Source: Membranipora membranacea (Eukaryota; Bryozoa; Gymnolaemata; Cheilostomatida; Membraniporidae). From it: a stretch of 64,000 nucleotides of DNA. Made by a program: the position numbers and the translations under genes. The number at the start of each line of letters is the position of its first letter. Positions within the stretch are counted from its first letter, which is position 1. Shown piece by piece: positions 45,700 through 57,835 of the stretch. Where the stretch lies: contig OU612072.1 in NCBI GenBank assembly GCA_914767715.1, forward strand, positions 21,948,001 to 22,012,000. Direction: 5' to 3'. A model generated the notes under the pieces. The model was given only the letters and a program-made list of their open reading frames with translations. It searched no databases and was not told the origin of the DNA.

Positions 45700-46389
45700 C
45701 TGTAAATAAAGAGATAAGCGTCTATGATACACAGAAAGGTTTACAGCACACCATGTCAGAAAATAGAAGAGAGAAAAACCAAACGCTGCTTGGATTTTGG
45801 AAACACTGCTTGGAAAACCAAACACTCAAGACTTGACCGGACTAATGGATATAATGACCTTATACATACAAAACAGTTCTCAAACTCAGGGAATAAATGG
45901 TATAACATATCAACCAGATGATGGCCAGAGAAGTAAACAGGCTCATACTAAGGTCAATGTTGTTTGACCTTTAACCGCAGAGTAAGGACTGAAGAAACAA
46001 AAACAGCTTCCTTTATCATATTATTGTAAATTGTATTGATGTCATGAAATTCTGTTACTCTAAATCCAAAGCATATTCGTGGCTTGGTTCGGCCAGGATT
46101 TCAAGGAGTCCTCAGATATTATTTGAGCCCATTCTTTTGCCAACAAGGACACAGCCTTTTTCTAAATGTGAAGTGTCCCTGAGAAGATTTTCCTGCCATT
46201 TGAAGCTTTGAGATCAGGGGCTGGCTTTAGCAGGAATGTCTAAATTGATACTTCCGTGTAACACTAAAAGGAGGTAGTAAAGATCAAAAGGTCTCAACCA
46301 AAAACAGCTATGAAGCTAACTAACTGAAATAATCGCCATGGGATTGACCAATGACTGAAGTTATTTATAATATATAGACCCTGACTTAC

Positions 46390-46450
46390 TTTTATCAGTT
46401 TTGAGCAGCTGTAGAAACAAACCACCACGAGTACGTCGTGCGTCTCCTCT
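46390..46450 (-). CDS. PHAX: PHAX exon 6, unit 2
   Basis: 61 bp; RGDARRTRGGLFLQLLKTDK, with both glycines of the family GG motif. Confidence 0.85.
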
Positions 46451-46727
46451 CTGTAAGTATAAAACAATCATATACTGTCTGTATAATACGGGCTGTCATC
46501 CGCCCGCCTCCCCACCCCTGACAGTCTGCCCAGGCAGGTGTTAGCCTGTAACCCATCCCTCTAATATTGACATAAATATAAATACTAGACTATGTGGTTT
46601 CTCAAACATCACAAAATAAAAATATAAGCAACGTTCAGTGAAATCAGACACCCCAAATTGATACAAAAGTTGTACAGAGACCTTGTCTTGATAGTATAGT
46701 ACAAACTATAAGTCAAGTAAAACATAC

Positions 46728-46904
46728 TATAGTCTTCAGTTCACCGGCCGCCTCCACTCTGCGGTTTAAGAGATCTAAGGCTTTTTGACGGCTGGTGTAG
46801 CGTACCACCTGCTCTATAAGTACTATTTTTGGTTCGTTCAGATTTCTGGCTATGTAACGAGCTATTACCCTCTCATCATCATCTGTGCACACTTCTGCCG
46901 GCAG
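46728..46904 (-). CDS. PHAX: PHAX exon 5, unit 2 (RNA-binding domain)
   Basis: 177 bp, phase 0 to 0, acceptor TTGAAG and donor GTATGT. Encodes VIARYIARNLNEPKIVL, EQVVRYTSRQKALDLL; corresponds to ISFRLQEPKKDLIARVVRIIG..KAIELL of PHAX. Confidence 0.9.
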
Positions 46905-47335
46905 CTTCAATACAATAAAATAACAAATATTAATGTGGATTGATACCCCACATTAGATATAAGGGCATTAGTAGTATAATGGAAATTATGTGTACATATC
47001 CTTCAATGCTACCTTCACCTTATCTATCAAGTAAGATATAAATGTGGGAAATCCAGTATATTGCATTGTGGGATATTCCAGAAGCCTTTCATATTACCTC
47101 TTCAGAGAAAATAGTGAGCTTCATGGGGTCGATGCTTAGATATAGCTAAGATATCTATGGATTTTAAGCTGATCTGATTGGTAACAACATGACTTATCAT
47201 GATGTGAGGTAGGCAGACCATCAGCCTGTTTAGAGGAGAAAACAATAACACAAAGTGATGTTCGCCTACCCCTCCCCCCTCTTGTTGCCTTGTACTTTAT
47301 AAGATAGTGAATAAGAATAATAATAATGAACTAAC

Positions 47336-47385
47336 CTCGTCATAATAATCATCGTCTCCCCCTCCTCCTCTACCAGGGTGTATAT
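47336..47385 (-). CDS. PHAX: PHAX exon 4, unit 2
   Basis: 50 bp, Gly/Asp linker IHPGRGGGGDDDYYDE; intron 3 is only 198 bp here. Confidence 0.75.
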
Positions 47386-47583
47386 CTGTAATATAGATTA
47401 TAATACAATGATATATTATTTTATATACCATTCCACATTATATAATATATAACGCTGGTCAACAGCGGCAAATAATGTACTGGCACTATACTACATACAC
47501 ACACATACAGTATAAAATCATCACAATGCTTGTTTATAATCTGAGCAGGTGGCTGCAGAGTTATATTAGTCAACAGAACTTAC

Positions 47584-47691
47584 TGTCTATAGCTTGCCCT
47601 CGCAGATTTCCACTGGACTGTATCTTACTAGACAGCGAGTCGTCTACCAGAACATCAGACCAAATATTCCTTCTCTTTCTGACCTGAGTCA
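47584..47691 (-). CDS. PHAX: PHAX exon 3, unit 2
   Basis: 108 bp, TQVRKRRNIWSDVLVDDSLS; retains the Trp typical of the family. Confidence 0.85.
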
Positions 47692-48183
47692 CTGCTAATA
47701 ACGTCAGGATAATAATAACAGTTGAAGTAACGATTTATACATTTAGTGTTGAAACTAATTCATGATGTCATTTATAGCGAAGGACAGCAAAAGACTGGCT
47801 GTTTTTAACAAAACATATTAAATAAAAAAGATTCAATTAGCCCCACTTTGGAGTTGCTTCCCCTCTACTCGATTGACTACAAGAAGGAAGCATGTGATAC
47901 AAATTCAGACACACTGGATACAAGTGAGCTTTGCGTGCATTTCTCATTGTACAAATGTAGTGTGTGATACCAATGTTCGTTAAACATACCGCCATCTTCT
48001 AGCAGGTTGAACTTTAAAAGTCGAAATCAATCAAGACTACGTTCAGCTGAATCAAAAGTTTAGAAGCAAAACTTATAAGGTTACTAGAGAGATATTTAGA
48101 CTATACACATACTATACCTGCATGCTGCCGCCTGTGAGTAGATAATGATGCCGAGCCACTTATTTAGAGTTTTCTCTTCTTAC

Positions 48184-48288
48184 CGCTAATATAACCTCCG
48201 TCATCACTCAGCTCCGAGTCTGCATCATCTGAGTCGTCTCCTCCTAACCTGGGACGCTCTCTGAATGTGTGAGCTCGTGAACATGGCT
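48184..48288 (-). CDS. PHAX: PHAX exon 2, unit 2
   Basis: 105 bp, phase 1 to 1, acceptor GCGCTATTTCAG. SRAHTFRERPRLGGDDSD and an acidic Ser/Asp run, the likely phosphorylated region. The acceptor and first codons are deleted in unit 1. Confidence 0.8.
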
Positions 48289-49528
48289 CTGAAATAGCGC
48301 AACAGATTGAGTAAAGTGGTGAGAAACAATTCAGGGACTTATATGCTTGACTTTCTATACTTGACTCCTTTTATAACTCCAGAATTTACCTTTTAATTAT
48401 TGAGGTTCAATCATAACTTTCTAAATGGTACCAACGAAGTTGTAAATTGAATCAGCACCAGCCAATATGATGAATGATATATTAATTATGACAACTGAAA
48501 AAGCCTGGCTTTTGATAGCACTGGTAGAGATAAGATAAGATATTAATAAACGGTAGCTATCATTTTGAAAACAATTTAACGTAACAGTATTTTCGGTATG
48601 ATATTGAAAAGCCAGCGTTGAGTTGGCTGAAAGCGCAACATCAGCAGCTCGTATATCAGCAAGCCGACACACTAAACTGTGTCAAGCCGACACACTAAAC
48701 TGTGTCAAAACAACACTGCTTCATACTCATATTACATTCTCATAAACCTGAAAATAGGATGGCTGCTTACAATTCCTCTCCACTCCTAATATAATCTTTA
48801 GAATGCTTCAACATTACAAGTCAAACCAGAAGTCTATCTATGGTCTAGGACAAATAATATGACACGTTTGGTAGGGAGGGTTAGTTAAGTAAACATACAG
48901 GCATACCATCACAATATGGGCTAACTTAATAATCATCAGCTTGGTCTGTCTCAGGTTAGACAACTGATGCCTCTCTGGGAAATATGTGCTCAATGGATTC
49001 TGTATCGCTCAAAGATAGCAAATCGAGGCCTTAATCCCAAAATTGTCGCCGAACAGGTCCATAATTTGCACTATCTGATTGCCAACAGTATGGAATCAAA
49101 ACACTCCCTGTTATTGACACTAAACTTCTGCAAATAATTTGCCCATCAGGTGACAATCCTGAGAATGAAGCTTCTATGAGTCATGGATACAGAATTCAAT
49201 GAGCGAACATTTGCCTGACTGGCAGCAGTAGGTTAAACTTTAATGTGACCTGATGACATCATAAGCACACGCTGATGACCGAATCTTACCCACACTGGTC
49301 ACATGATATACTATTGCATGTATATCTCTGATCGATAGAGAGTGAATTAATTCATTCAGTAAGAATACCATCACAAGGAATTTGGTGTGACCACCCATGT
49401 TCAATTTTATTAACTAGGGGTGGGTACATGTTAGGTACTCATATTAAATTGACTCTAACGATCAGAGATACACATGATAATAGCGTAGTCTCAATGTCAG
49501 TGTGAATCTTATCTTCCCTTATACTAAC

Positions 49529-49694
49529 CTTGAGGTGCTCTGTAGCTCATAGCCGGATTATTCGGCCGAGGTAACGGATCTGGAGCGACGTAAGAACTCT
49601 TTGAACTGCCGCCATCATCACTAGCTTTGATCTGTCCGACTTCCTCGTTACCAGAATCAGTGCTCTCTCCTTCCTTTACTTCTCCGTCCTCCAT
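49529..49694 (-). CDS. PHAX: PHAX exon 1, unit 2
   Basis: MEDGEVKEGESTDSGNEEVG.. to YRAPQ; 166 bp, donor GTTAGT. Differs from unit 1 by a few substitutions, no frameshift. Confidence 0.85.
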
Positions 49695-50937
49695 TGTTTA
49701 TATGTAAGGGGATCAATGCAAGCAACTCTCCTAAAACAATATTATCACAATGTTGGCTATCAGGTATTGCGTTTTACGTTTAGGCCTACGCTATGCGTTG
49801 ATATTTTATGGTCTTATCTTATGGTATATATTGGTTATAACAGTAGACCTGATTGAAACTCCCAGCTACAGAGAGGATGTTCAGAACAGAATATATTATC
49901 ATTGCAGAATCAGCCAAGTTCGTCGTCTGCAACTCCTCCCTCCTAGATGGCCCTAGATCTTTAACATGATTCTTTCTATTTTAAAACAGTCTATTAATTA
50001 AAATTATGAATGAAGCATGAATTGAATAGCCTAAGCCTAGAACATGGCCCCAAGAAACAACAATTGCAAAAGATTGCTATTAAGAGTAAGCTTCTTAATT
50101 ACAAAATAAAGTACAGTTGTGAAATACCCTTTACCAGTGGTTCCTACATATCGTAGCAGCGGGTGGATTGTGTATACCCACAAATAAGTGTAGCAAAAGT
50201 GGAGAGCTGAGCCTAGCATACACGCGCCCCAGCATGCAATCACATCAATCCAACATGCATTCAGACAAGCACACTTTGCCTGCCAGCCCATTCCATTGTA
50301 CTCATTTGTTCACCAAACAAAAGGCCTTTTGTTACACAACTCTCCTAGGTGCATTGGGGCATGTCTCCCTGACATCGGCCCCCAGGGCCTGTCCAACATA
50401 CTACAGCATAGGAGTACTTTATTGTGTAATCTATAAAATCTATATAAGTGGTCACTGCTTGCTTAGATAATCATTGTTTGATTTGTAAAATCTGCTACAT
50501 ACAACGGATTCACAGAAATCCTCCAGCTAGGGCTAGGCTAGTAGGGAAAGCTACTTATCTCAGATCCACCACAATGTCAACCATAACTGTGCCATGCATA
50601 TAAATATTTCACTACAATCACCTCACCTCAAGACTGCAGACTGTAGATAGCTCAATTTGGCTAGTTCTGCAGACAGTGCAATGTGCATGTATTTTTTCTT
50701 CACTCCTCCCACTTATCATTGTCCAGCTTTGACTTTTCATTTTCAATTGCAACACTCTTAGAATAGGAGATAAAAATAACCCTCACTTTTGGTAACACAT
50801 GATTTGATTGGCTGCATTATGATATGGAGTATTGGTATAAGTATTCTTGGAGAGAAAAAGTTAGTAGGGCACTCAGGATTACTTTATTATCACATCATTT
50901 GTGGTGACTTCGACATTTGGAATCTACTGCTTTAAAG
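49695..50937. promoter_or_regulatory. Head-to-head PHAX / AP2S1 promoter region, unit 2
   Basis: Same layout as 34751-35698 but enlarged by the 0.33-kb block at 50099-50430. The proximal 300 bp on both gene sides are well conserved. Confidence 0.5.
50099..50430. mobile_element. Unit-2-specific insertion with inverted ends
   Basis: Left end TTACAAAATAAAGTAC, right end GTACTTTATTGTGTAA: about 16-bp inverted repeats. The block is absent from unit 1, where cttcttaat is followed by gcctactgtg. About 330 bp, no coding capacity. Confidence 0.65.
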
Positions 50938-51462
50938 ATGGTATGTGCTAGCAATTGCAATTTGATATAGCCCAATATAGAACCAGGCCTATGGAACTAA
51001 TGCCTGATAGTCATGAGAATGAAATGATCATGAAGAAAGAAATGTATGAAGCAGTTTTTATTATTTTTACTTGCTAACTAATAACATATTAATTAATTTA
51101 TAAATAGAATTGCTGCCTGCAATTTTGTATAATAATCTTCAACTTGTAGTGCAGTATGAATGGTAATTTGTATAATTCTGCCCTACCCATGTTAGGGTAC
51201 TTGTAGTCATGGTGTCACTGACTCAGCACTGTCAGCAGGTAGCCACACGACACATTGACTGATTTAACTGTGTGCATGATTTTTTATTCAACCACACTTT
51301 ACCTAAGCTAAGCGCTGACTAACTGACTTGAGTGAGTAGTAGCATGATCACAGAAAGTAACCCTACTCTCAGTACAGACTAGCCAAATAATAATATTGGA
51401 TTTATCCAAATGTGAGTTCTCAGACTGAAGAGTTGCCCTGTTCGCACTGGTCAAACATTAAC

Positions 51463-53048
51463 TTTGCAAGGAACACAACATCTTGACAGAAGAAGAAAAT
51501 GATAGCAGCAAGACAAACAAGAAATTCTGGGCTTACGTCAAACAGAAAAGATCAGACAACTCTGGAGTTGGCACATTGCGAGTCAACTCGAAACTAATTA
51601 CAGACCCTACAGAAAAGGCAGAGGCACTAAATAAACAGTTTCACTCTGTCTTCAACCCTGTCTCCCCATCAGAGCCTGTAAACACCGCTGGCTCCAATGA
51701 CATGTCAAAGATAAAAATCTCTGATAATGGAGTCCTATCTACAGAGAAACTGACACCAAAACAACATGGATTTCGACCGAAACGATGTTGTGAGTCGCAG
51801 CTCATAGAGCTTTTGGCAGATATCTCGGCACTCATGGACCAAGGGAAAGAAGTTGATGCTTGCTTCTTGGACTTTGCAAAAGCTTTCGACAAGGTTGACC
51901 ATGTCAAACTTGTCCACAAGCTAAAAAACATCGGAGTCAATAATCAAGCCACCAGATGGATTGAGGACTTCCTTTCAAAGAGAACCCAAGTCGTGGTTGT
52001 GGATGGCTTTCCTTCCACTCCCTGTAAAGTAACATCAGGAGTTCCCCAAGGCTCAGTCATTGGGCCCCTACTCTTCACCATCTTCATCAATGACCTCCCT
52101 GACTCTGTCAGGTCCAATGTCAGACTATTTGCGGATGACACTGTCATCTATAACACTGCTGACAATCGAGATAAACTCCAAGAAGACCTCCACACACTAG
52201 AGACTTGGGAGAAAGAATGGAAAATGAAATTGAATGCTCTCAAATGCGAGCATATCAAGTTCAGCCGAAAACGAGAGCGAGGTGTGAACAATACCTTCAC
52301 CCTGCACAACATTGACATGCCAAAAGCTACCGGAGTGAAATACCTAGGAATCAAGTTGGAAAACACACTGAGATAGAATGAAAACAGTACGTTTATCACC
52401 AGTAAAGCATCGGGTAGACTTGGCTATGTCAGCAGAACTATCCCCCCGTCGCTCCCGGACTTGAGAAGTCGGGCCTACAAATATCTGGTACGACCCGTCA
52501 TTGAGTACTCGAGCACGGTGTGGGATGGAGCTCTGACCAATACTCAGATAAACTCCATTGAAGCAGTCCAAAGAAGAGCAGCCCGGATGGTGTCCAATGT
52601 CAGAAGAACTGATCACACCACCAGCACTACAAAACTTCTGGAGGACCTGGAGTGGGACACACTCAAAGACCGGAGGGAGAGAAGAAGGCTCGGCATCTTC
52701 CGCGCTATGCACTACAACAAGGTTGCTGTTAACATCACTGACTACCTCTCTCCACATCCTACACATGGTGGACAGTCAAGGAAACACCAATCGCAGTATT
52801 TTATCCCTCACTGCAATACCAAACTGCACCAGAACAGCTTCTTTGTGAGCACTGCTAAACTGTGGAACGCCCTACCGATCGGCAGCACCCTCCTCGAGGG
52901 ACCCCCAGTGGCAGGCTAAGGTTGATGGCGATCGATCTACCGACCCTACGTTGCAGACCCGGAACGGAGACGGACAGACGAGATGACATATTGCCACAAC
53001 CTTCTCACAGAAGTTGGCGATTAACCTTCAAGTACCAAGTAAGGAAGA
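51463..53048 (+). mobile_element. LINE insertion (CR1/L2/jockey-type group), unit 2 only
   Basis: Sequence present in unit 2 but absent from unit 1, where ..aaacattaacttt is followed directly by atgtgcaaaatg (36325-36345). It carries a reverse transcriptase frame (51483-52919) and lacks the endonuclease region, so it is 5' truncated and internally deleted. No poly(A) tail is visible. Confidence 0.85.
51483..52919 (+). pseudogene. Non-LTR reverse transcriptase, deleted and with one stop
   Basis: Motifs in order: KQHGFR, motif A LDFAKAFDKVDH (about 51868), motif B SGVPQGSVIGPLLF (about 52036), motif C LFADD (about 52127), YLGIKL, then the C-terminal YKYLVRPVIEYSSTVWD and LWNALP found in CR1/L2/Rex-like LINEs. 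An in-frame TAG at 52374-52376 stands where a Trp is usual. The fingers region between about residue 80 and KQHGFR is missing. Confidence 0.85.
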
Positions 53049-53619
53049 ATGTGCAAAATGTATATGTAATAGGTCAATTGGGCCAGTTTGTGACACTGTC
53101 GCTGCGATGCAGAGTGACTCGTATCGTAGAGTCGCTGCAGTGCATAGAAGCTTATATAGCCTCAGGGAGTATGCAGGCAAATTAACTGTCAGTACATCCT
53201 GGGCTGTGGTTGATGCAGGTTTTCTTGGTACATCATTGCCATTTATTAGGGTAGTTTTTTTTCAGGTCAATCAGTTCAACATTACACACTGTCATTTCAG
53301 ATTGATTTAGTATATGGATATGGTTTTCTTTTTGTTCATGACAGTGTTCTGGTCAATATGAGACTGATTGTCAAAAAATCACTCACGTTTCATCATAACT
53401 TGTCTGTATCATGAAAGTATGAAGTCATTGAGAATTATAGGGTAGTTTAGTTCAACTGCATTCCTTTACCAGATCATGTCATCAACAAAACAATTCTTAT
53501 TTATGTCAGGTCTTCCTCACTTATAGCTTTAGTCATTCCTAAAATACACTATGCTCTCTAGGCTTATTTCATCCTTGTATGGCTGACATTAATATCACTG
53601 ATTATGCTTGCTGTTTCAG

Positions 53620-53769
53620 ATTAGGTTTATTCTGATACAGAACCGAGCTGGTAAGACACGTCTTGCTAAGTGGTATATGCACTTCGACGATGAGGAGAAA
53701 CAAAAACTGATTGAAGAAATTCACTCTGTTGTCACTGTTAGAGACGCCAAACACACAAATTTCGTGGAG
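53620..53769 (+). CDS. AP2S1: AP2S1 exon 2, unit 2 (intact)
   Basis: 150 bp; differs from unit 1 by YMHFDDEEK (F as in other animals, S in unit 1) and a few silent changes. Confidence 0.95.
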
Positions 53770-54199
53770 GTAACTAACTCAGGTTCCTATTTAAACCTTC
53801 CATATATTATTATTATTGGGTTTTATTCAAGAAGTTTGTACGGAACATATCCGGTTTCAGTTTCTCACTTTCCTAAGTTTGTTTGAGTTACAGGAGCTCT
53901 ACAATATTTTTTTAATCTTACCTCAGTTGGCCACCAGACAAACATTTCAAGATCTATATGATATATGATTTCAGCTAAATTGGAATCAATCAGTCATCAC
54001 ACCTGTTATAAATAAGTGCCTGCACTCCAGTCCCCAGTTGATAATTGCTCACAATTAACTCTGTTCTCACTTTCTCTCAAACTCTGAAACAATCCTACCA
54101 ACACAGAAAAGCATGTTCATATTAAAGTAAGAATCAGGTTTGAATCATTCTAGAGTTCTCACTCCTTCTAGACTCCTTTCTCCATGATTAAAATGTAAG

Positions 54200-54360
54200 G
54201 CAGAGTAGCAGCCTTGACACCTTGGCTACAACTCAAGAACCCTGGCTACAGCCAGGAAACCCTGGTGATAGCCTTTGAACCAAGGCTGCAGCCAGGAAAG
54301 CCTGGCTAGAGCCTCGGAACTCAGGTTACAACCTGGTGATTCTGGCTACAGCCTCATCAG
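54200..54360. repeat. Degenerate minisatellite, CCTGGCTACAGCC unit
   Basis: Six to seven imperfect units of about 24-26 bp with the core ccctggctacagcc.ggaa. Confidence 0.65.
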
Positions 54361-56784
54361 ATATGACGTTAAGAAGCTTTTCACAAATAGTCTGTCATTT
54401 AAAAGCCAGCAAAAGTCTATTAGACTATAACATGTACTCGGTACTGGTATGTGGTGTTAGGAGCGAGATCTCAAAGAGAGTTCCGGTGTCCATTTGATGC
54501 TCTTATTTGGGACATCGGCCTGTTGTGGTGGTTTTGGCTAATTGGCTTTGTTGTGGAGAGGGGTGAAAATGCATAGGATTTCCCTGTAACAAAAGGATTC
54601 CGAAAACAAAGTACAGATTCGAAGATTTATTTATATTCCACTGTTGAAATACCGTGGGGTATTACATAAAACAGTTGGCGAACACGGGTAAAATTGGAAT
54701 TGGATTTCATAAAAATCTCTTGACGCCATCAAAGAAAAATAATTTTCTGTGTTATAGTGTTTCCCTCAAAAAAAAAATTGTCCATCATTTGACTAGAGCG
54801 TCTATATGATGATGACTGTCCTCAGGGACTAGCGTGTGGAACTGATGCCTACAGTGACTGGCTATCTTGATTAAGTGATTTCGATTTCATAGAACATATG
54901 AGGTGATCAGCACATCTTGGACCATATGTCTTACTGCTAAAACTTACTCCTCCACAAAAGATAGAATTAAATGTTTGGATATTCTCGTCATATTTACACC
55001 ATTGAAAGTTAGCCCCTGCCCCCTCCCTCCACCCATTCCAGCTACAGCCTGCCAAGGCTCAAATAACATGTTTTCACTTGAACTGAGTGCAGTCTGATTC
55101 TTGAATTATCATTTTATCTTCTAAGTGTAAATCCTTAGTGACAGTGGACAGATCAATTTCGTCTGCAAATGGACTCAGCTCTTTCTCTCATAGAGTCAAC
55201 TCTAACACATTGCAGGTGTGTAATATATTACACAGGCTACCATATGAAAGCGAAACTGCTACATGCAATGAGCATGTGAAAGGTTTGGCGCCTTATGACA
55301 TCAGAGTTACCATATGACCAAATTGAACCAATTAGATAATTCAGGGAGGTACAAACTATTTGGATAATTGTACTTGGTACTTGGTTGATGCAAGCAGGAT
55401 GCAAGTCTCTGCATTAATGTAATGGGAGCTCAATTTGTTTGACTTCACAACAAAGACTGGATTAAGTAGAAGACTTAGGTAACAACTGAGGTGAGTTAGA
55501 GTCTTAGAACAATAAACCCCTCCAGTTTCCACCCTGACTGAAAACAATTTATTTATTATCTTTTCCTATTATTCTTATTTTATTCTTGTAGGCCTAGGAC
55601 TAGGTAGTTATATGGGTGTGCTCACAATAAGTAATCCAGACAACAACAAGATCATAAGATACCACACCTCTTATACCTTTATCTTGTTAGGTACACAGCC
55701 ATCTCACACACCTATTTATTTGTGTACATAGATAGAGACGTTGTTATCATTGATTGTCTTCTCTTGTATTCAATAAATAATACAGCAGACATTGATTGTA
55801 ACATTAGTTTAGTTTACACACTCCTATGACTCTGTATGACTTAAAGGAATGTTTGAGCATGGAGTTCTAGGGCCCATTAATCATAAAAAAAATTATATCA
55901 TGTAGTAGTGACTGCAGTAGGTAGGCCTTACACCTGGACAGTGTTTGCTTTCTTGCTCCAGTACATAGAGGACTTCACCTGCAAGTTCACAACCAAAACT
56001 GGCAAAGTTGGCATTAGAGTTATTTTCTCCAGCAGGACACATACCCTCATACTACAGCTAAGTGATAAGGCAGTCCTCTGACATTGGGACTGAGGTCCGG
56101 CCCAGCCATATGATAGAAAACGCTCCATCATCATGGAGAAATTTGTCTTGCCACTTCTATACAATGTATCATGCCATAGTTTAGTTAGTTCTACTCTACT
56201 CAGAGCCGCACAGAACAAAAGTTGTTGGATGGTGTGACCTCTGGTGTCTTGCTTTCTCATTTCTTAAGCTATTGATATCCCTGTAGTAGGTGACTGACCC
56301 AACCGATCGTTCAAAAGCTGCTATTAAATTCTTGCCTTCTTACTTCTCTGATACTTAAATCTACCACTGAGCGAGCTGATTTGAGATGAGGTCCCATTCA
56401 GTATTATAGAGGATGACCTAGTACCACTTGCTTACCATCATAACACTAAGTTAGTTACCGATATAAAAGGTCAACAGAATGTGAAGAACCAAAGTTGAAT
56501 CAGTCACTATACTTTACAAGATAATAGATGTGTAAATCACCAACATATTGTGCTGGTCATAAATCTGAGGTTTGGATGACGTATTCAAGCAGCTTGGCTT
56601 TTAGCCATTGTCATACAGAAACTTATTTAGTTCAGGTAATATCTGTTTGTCCTGATCAAAGCTAAATATGTGAGTATACAGTGGTGAAAAGCTACAGAAA
56701 TAAATTCGTACCCGATTCAATCTGTGGGTCATAAACCCTCTACATTGTCTATCGCTCAGTAATAAGGTACCAGTAGTCTAACAG

Positions 56785-56806
56785 GAGGGAAGGGGGGGGG
56801 GGGGTT
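56785..56806. repeat. Poly(G) tract
   Basis: About 14 consecutive G preceded by gggaa; a likely length-error site. Confidence 0.9.
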
Positions 56807-57161
56807 CTGAGTCCTAGCTGCACTGAGATATTATATGTCATTTGTGTTTTTGATCTGTGGCTTGTTTAGAATGTTAAAACTTAAGCTGAATCTGATGTTT
56901 TGATTAAGAGCTGATTTTCCGAACTTATGCTGAACATTGGCTGGCCTAGCTAAAGGACTAAAATTTTGGCAAACGGAAAAGTCTAGGCTATTACTGTGAC
57001 TTTTTATCTCAAATGCGAAACAAGTGAATGAGCCACCAATATTTCAAAATGAGCCATTGGGGCTCGTTAGCCATGGCTTGGCACAGCTTTCTAGGGTGTG
57101 CTGGTCTAATATAGTGTGCCTATTTTTAGTTTAATTGTTTTCGTGGAACTTATGATTGTAG

Positions 57162-57420
57162 AATGCTCAAGAAGGCGAATTCATTCCGAGAAAAGTTTAG
57201 ACAAGGCGCTCTCAACAGGGCTTCAGCATCAACCTCTGCTCTTGGGGCAACACTAGCCCGAAGTCTCTCTATCACTGGTAAAGACAGGTAGAGGGGCGGT
57301 GCAGGTACCCCCGACAAGCAGGCAGAGAATGGAGAGGTGGCTGGAGGAGGAACTAGGCCTACCAAGCTCTGCCCTGATGAGAAGAGTTTGAGTCTGTTGA
57401 ATGCTGAGTCTGTACATCCG
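57162..57420 (+). CDS. RAPGEF1: Possible 5' exon of RAPGEF1, unit 2
   Basis: Acceptor ATGATTGTAG, then ATG at 57163: MLKKANSFREKFRQGALNR, Ser-rich, KDR, an in-frame TAG (57289-57291), then GGAGTPDKQAENGEVAGG to SLLNAESVHP and donor GTAAGT (phase 0). The basic N-terminus resembles the start of C3G (MDKFHSPKIKR). It ends in the phase needed by the AATGTC exon start in unit 1. The stop means this copy is broken, or the TAG region is an error or intronic. Confidence 0.4.
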
Positions 57421-57571
57421 GTAAGTCTCATTTTATAGATCGTTGAATGACTCTCAGATGATTTTATCACTGATCGGTTCATCAATAGATCTGTGAGTCA
57501 TTCTAATGGTTTGATTGCCTCTCCATAGATATTACATACTGTTTGAATTGAATACCATGTATTCCATAGAG

Positions 57572-57835
57572 CAGGGGTGCTCAAACCTTGCAAGCGGGCC
57601 ACTTTTAAAAAATAAGCATATTGAAGTGGGCCATCCAGCAGGCTATCAGTCAGGGGCGTATTGAGTTGATTATTTAACCGAACATCTGCGCCATGAGTAA
57701 ACTTTCAGCCTATATAAACCAGTCGAAACGGGTTTTAATATCTGCAAGTGGGCCACCTAAAAATGGCAAGTGGGCCACCTAAAAATGGCAAGGGGGCCAA
57801 ATTTGGCTCACGGACCATTAGTTTGAGTACCCCTG
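57572..57835. mobile_element. hAT-type MITE with 8-bp target duplication
   Basis: The ends CAGGGGTGCTCAAAC and GTTTGAGTACCCCTG are inverted repeats (14 of 15 matching), flanked on both sides by CCATAGAG (57564-57571, 57836-57843). Internal gtgggccacctaaaaatggc is repeated twice. 264 bp, no coding capacity. TIR form and duplication length are those of hAT elements. Confidence 0.9.

Larger units (their letters stand above)
45480..49694 (-). pseudogene. PHAX: PHAX-like gene, unit 2 (compact, last exon frameshifted)
   Basis: Seven exons: 49529-49694, 48184-48288, 47584-47691, 47336-47385, 46728-46904, 46390-46450 and 45480-45699, all with consistent phases and splice sites through exon 6. Gene length 4.2 kb against 20 kb in unit 1. 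The conserved NIWSDVLVDDSL motif and RTRGGLFLQLLK are intact. In exon 7 a 2-bp gain near 45670 changes KEIFSLERENQK to KELSSHRREKIK and ends at a TGA, and further on a Tyr codon of KYRN is TAG. The product would lack the end of the RNA-binding domain. This is the better preserved copy, but not clearly functional. Confidence 0.8.
50938..53769 (+). pseudogene. AP2S1: AP2S1, unit 2, exons 1-2 only
   Basis: Exon 1 is the ATG (50938-50940, then GTATGT); exon 2 is 53620-53769 and intact ([20 protein letters not shown] .. HTNFVE). Intron 1 carries a 1.6-kb LINE. After about 54163 the sequence no longer matches unit 1, and exons 3 and 4 are not found before RAPGEF1, so this copy cannot encode the full sigma subunit. 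Confidence 0.8.
54163..57161. other. Unit-2-specific stretch, no firm gene
   Basis: No counterpart in unit 1. It has a short degenerate minisatellite (54200-54360) and long AT-rich stretches. A segment at 55978-56085 (plus; YIEDFTCKFTTKTGKVG after a CCAG acceptor) could be an exon, but has no partner. Confidence 0.4.

Noticed and set aside
55928-56260. 110-codon minus-strand frame
   Set aside because: No motif and no compatible splice sites; the opposite strand shows an equally weak candidate exon.
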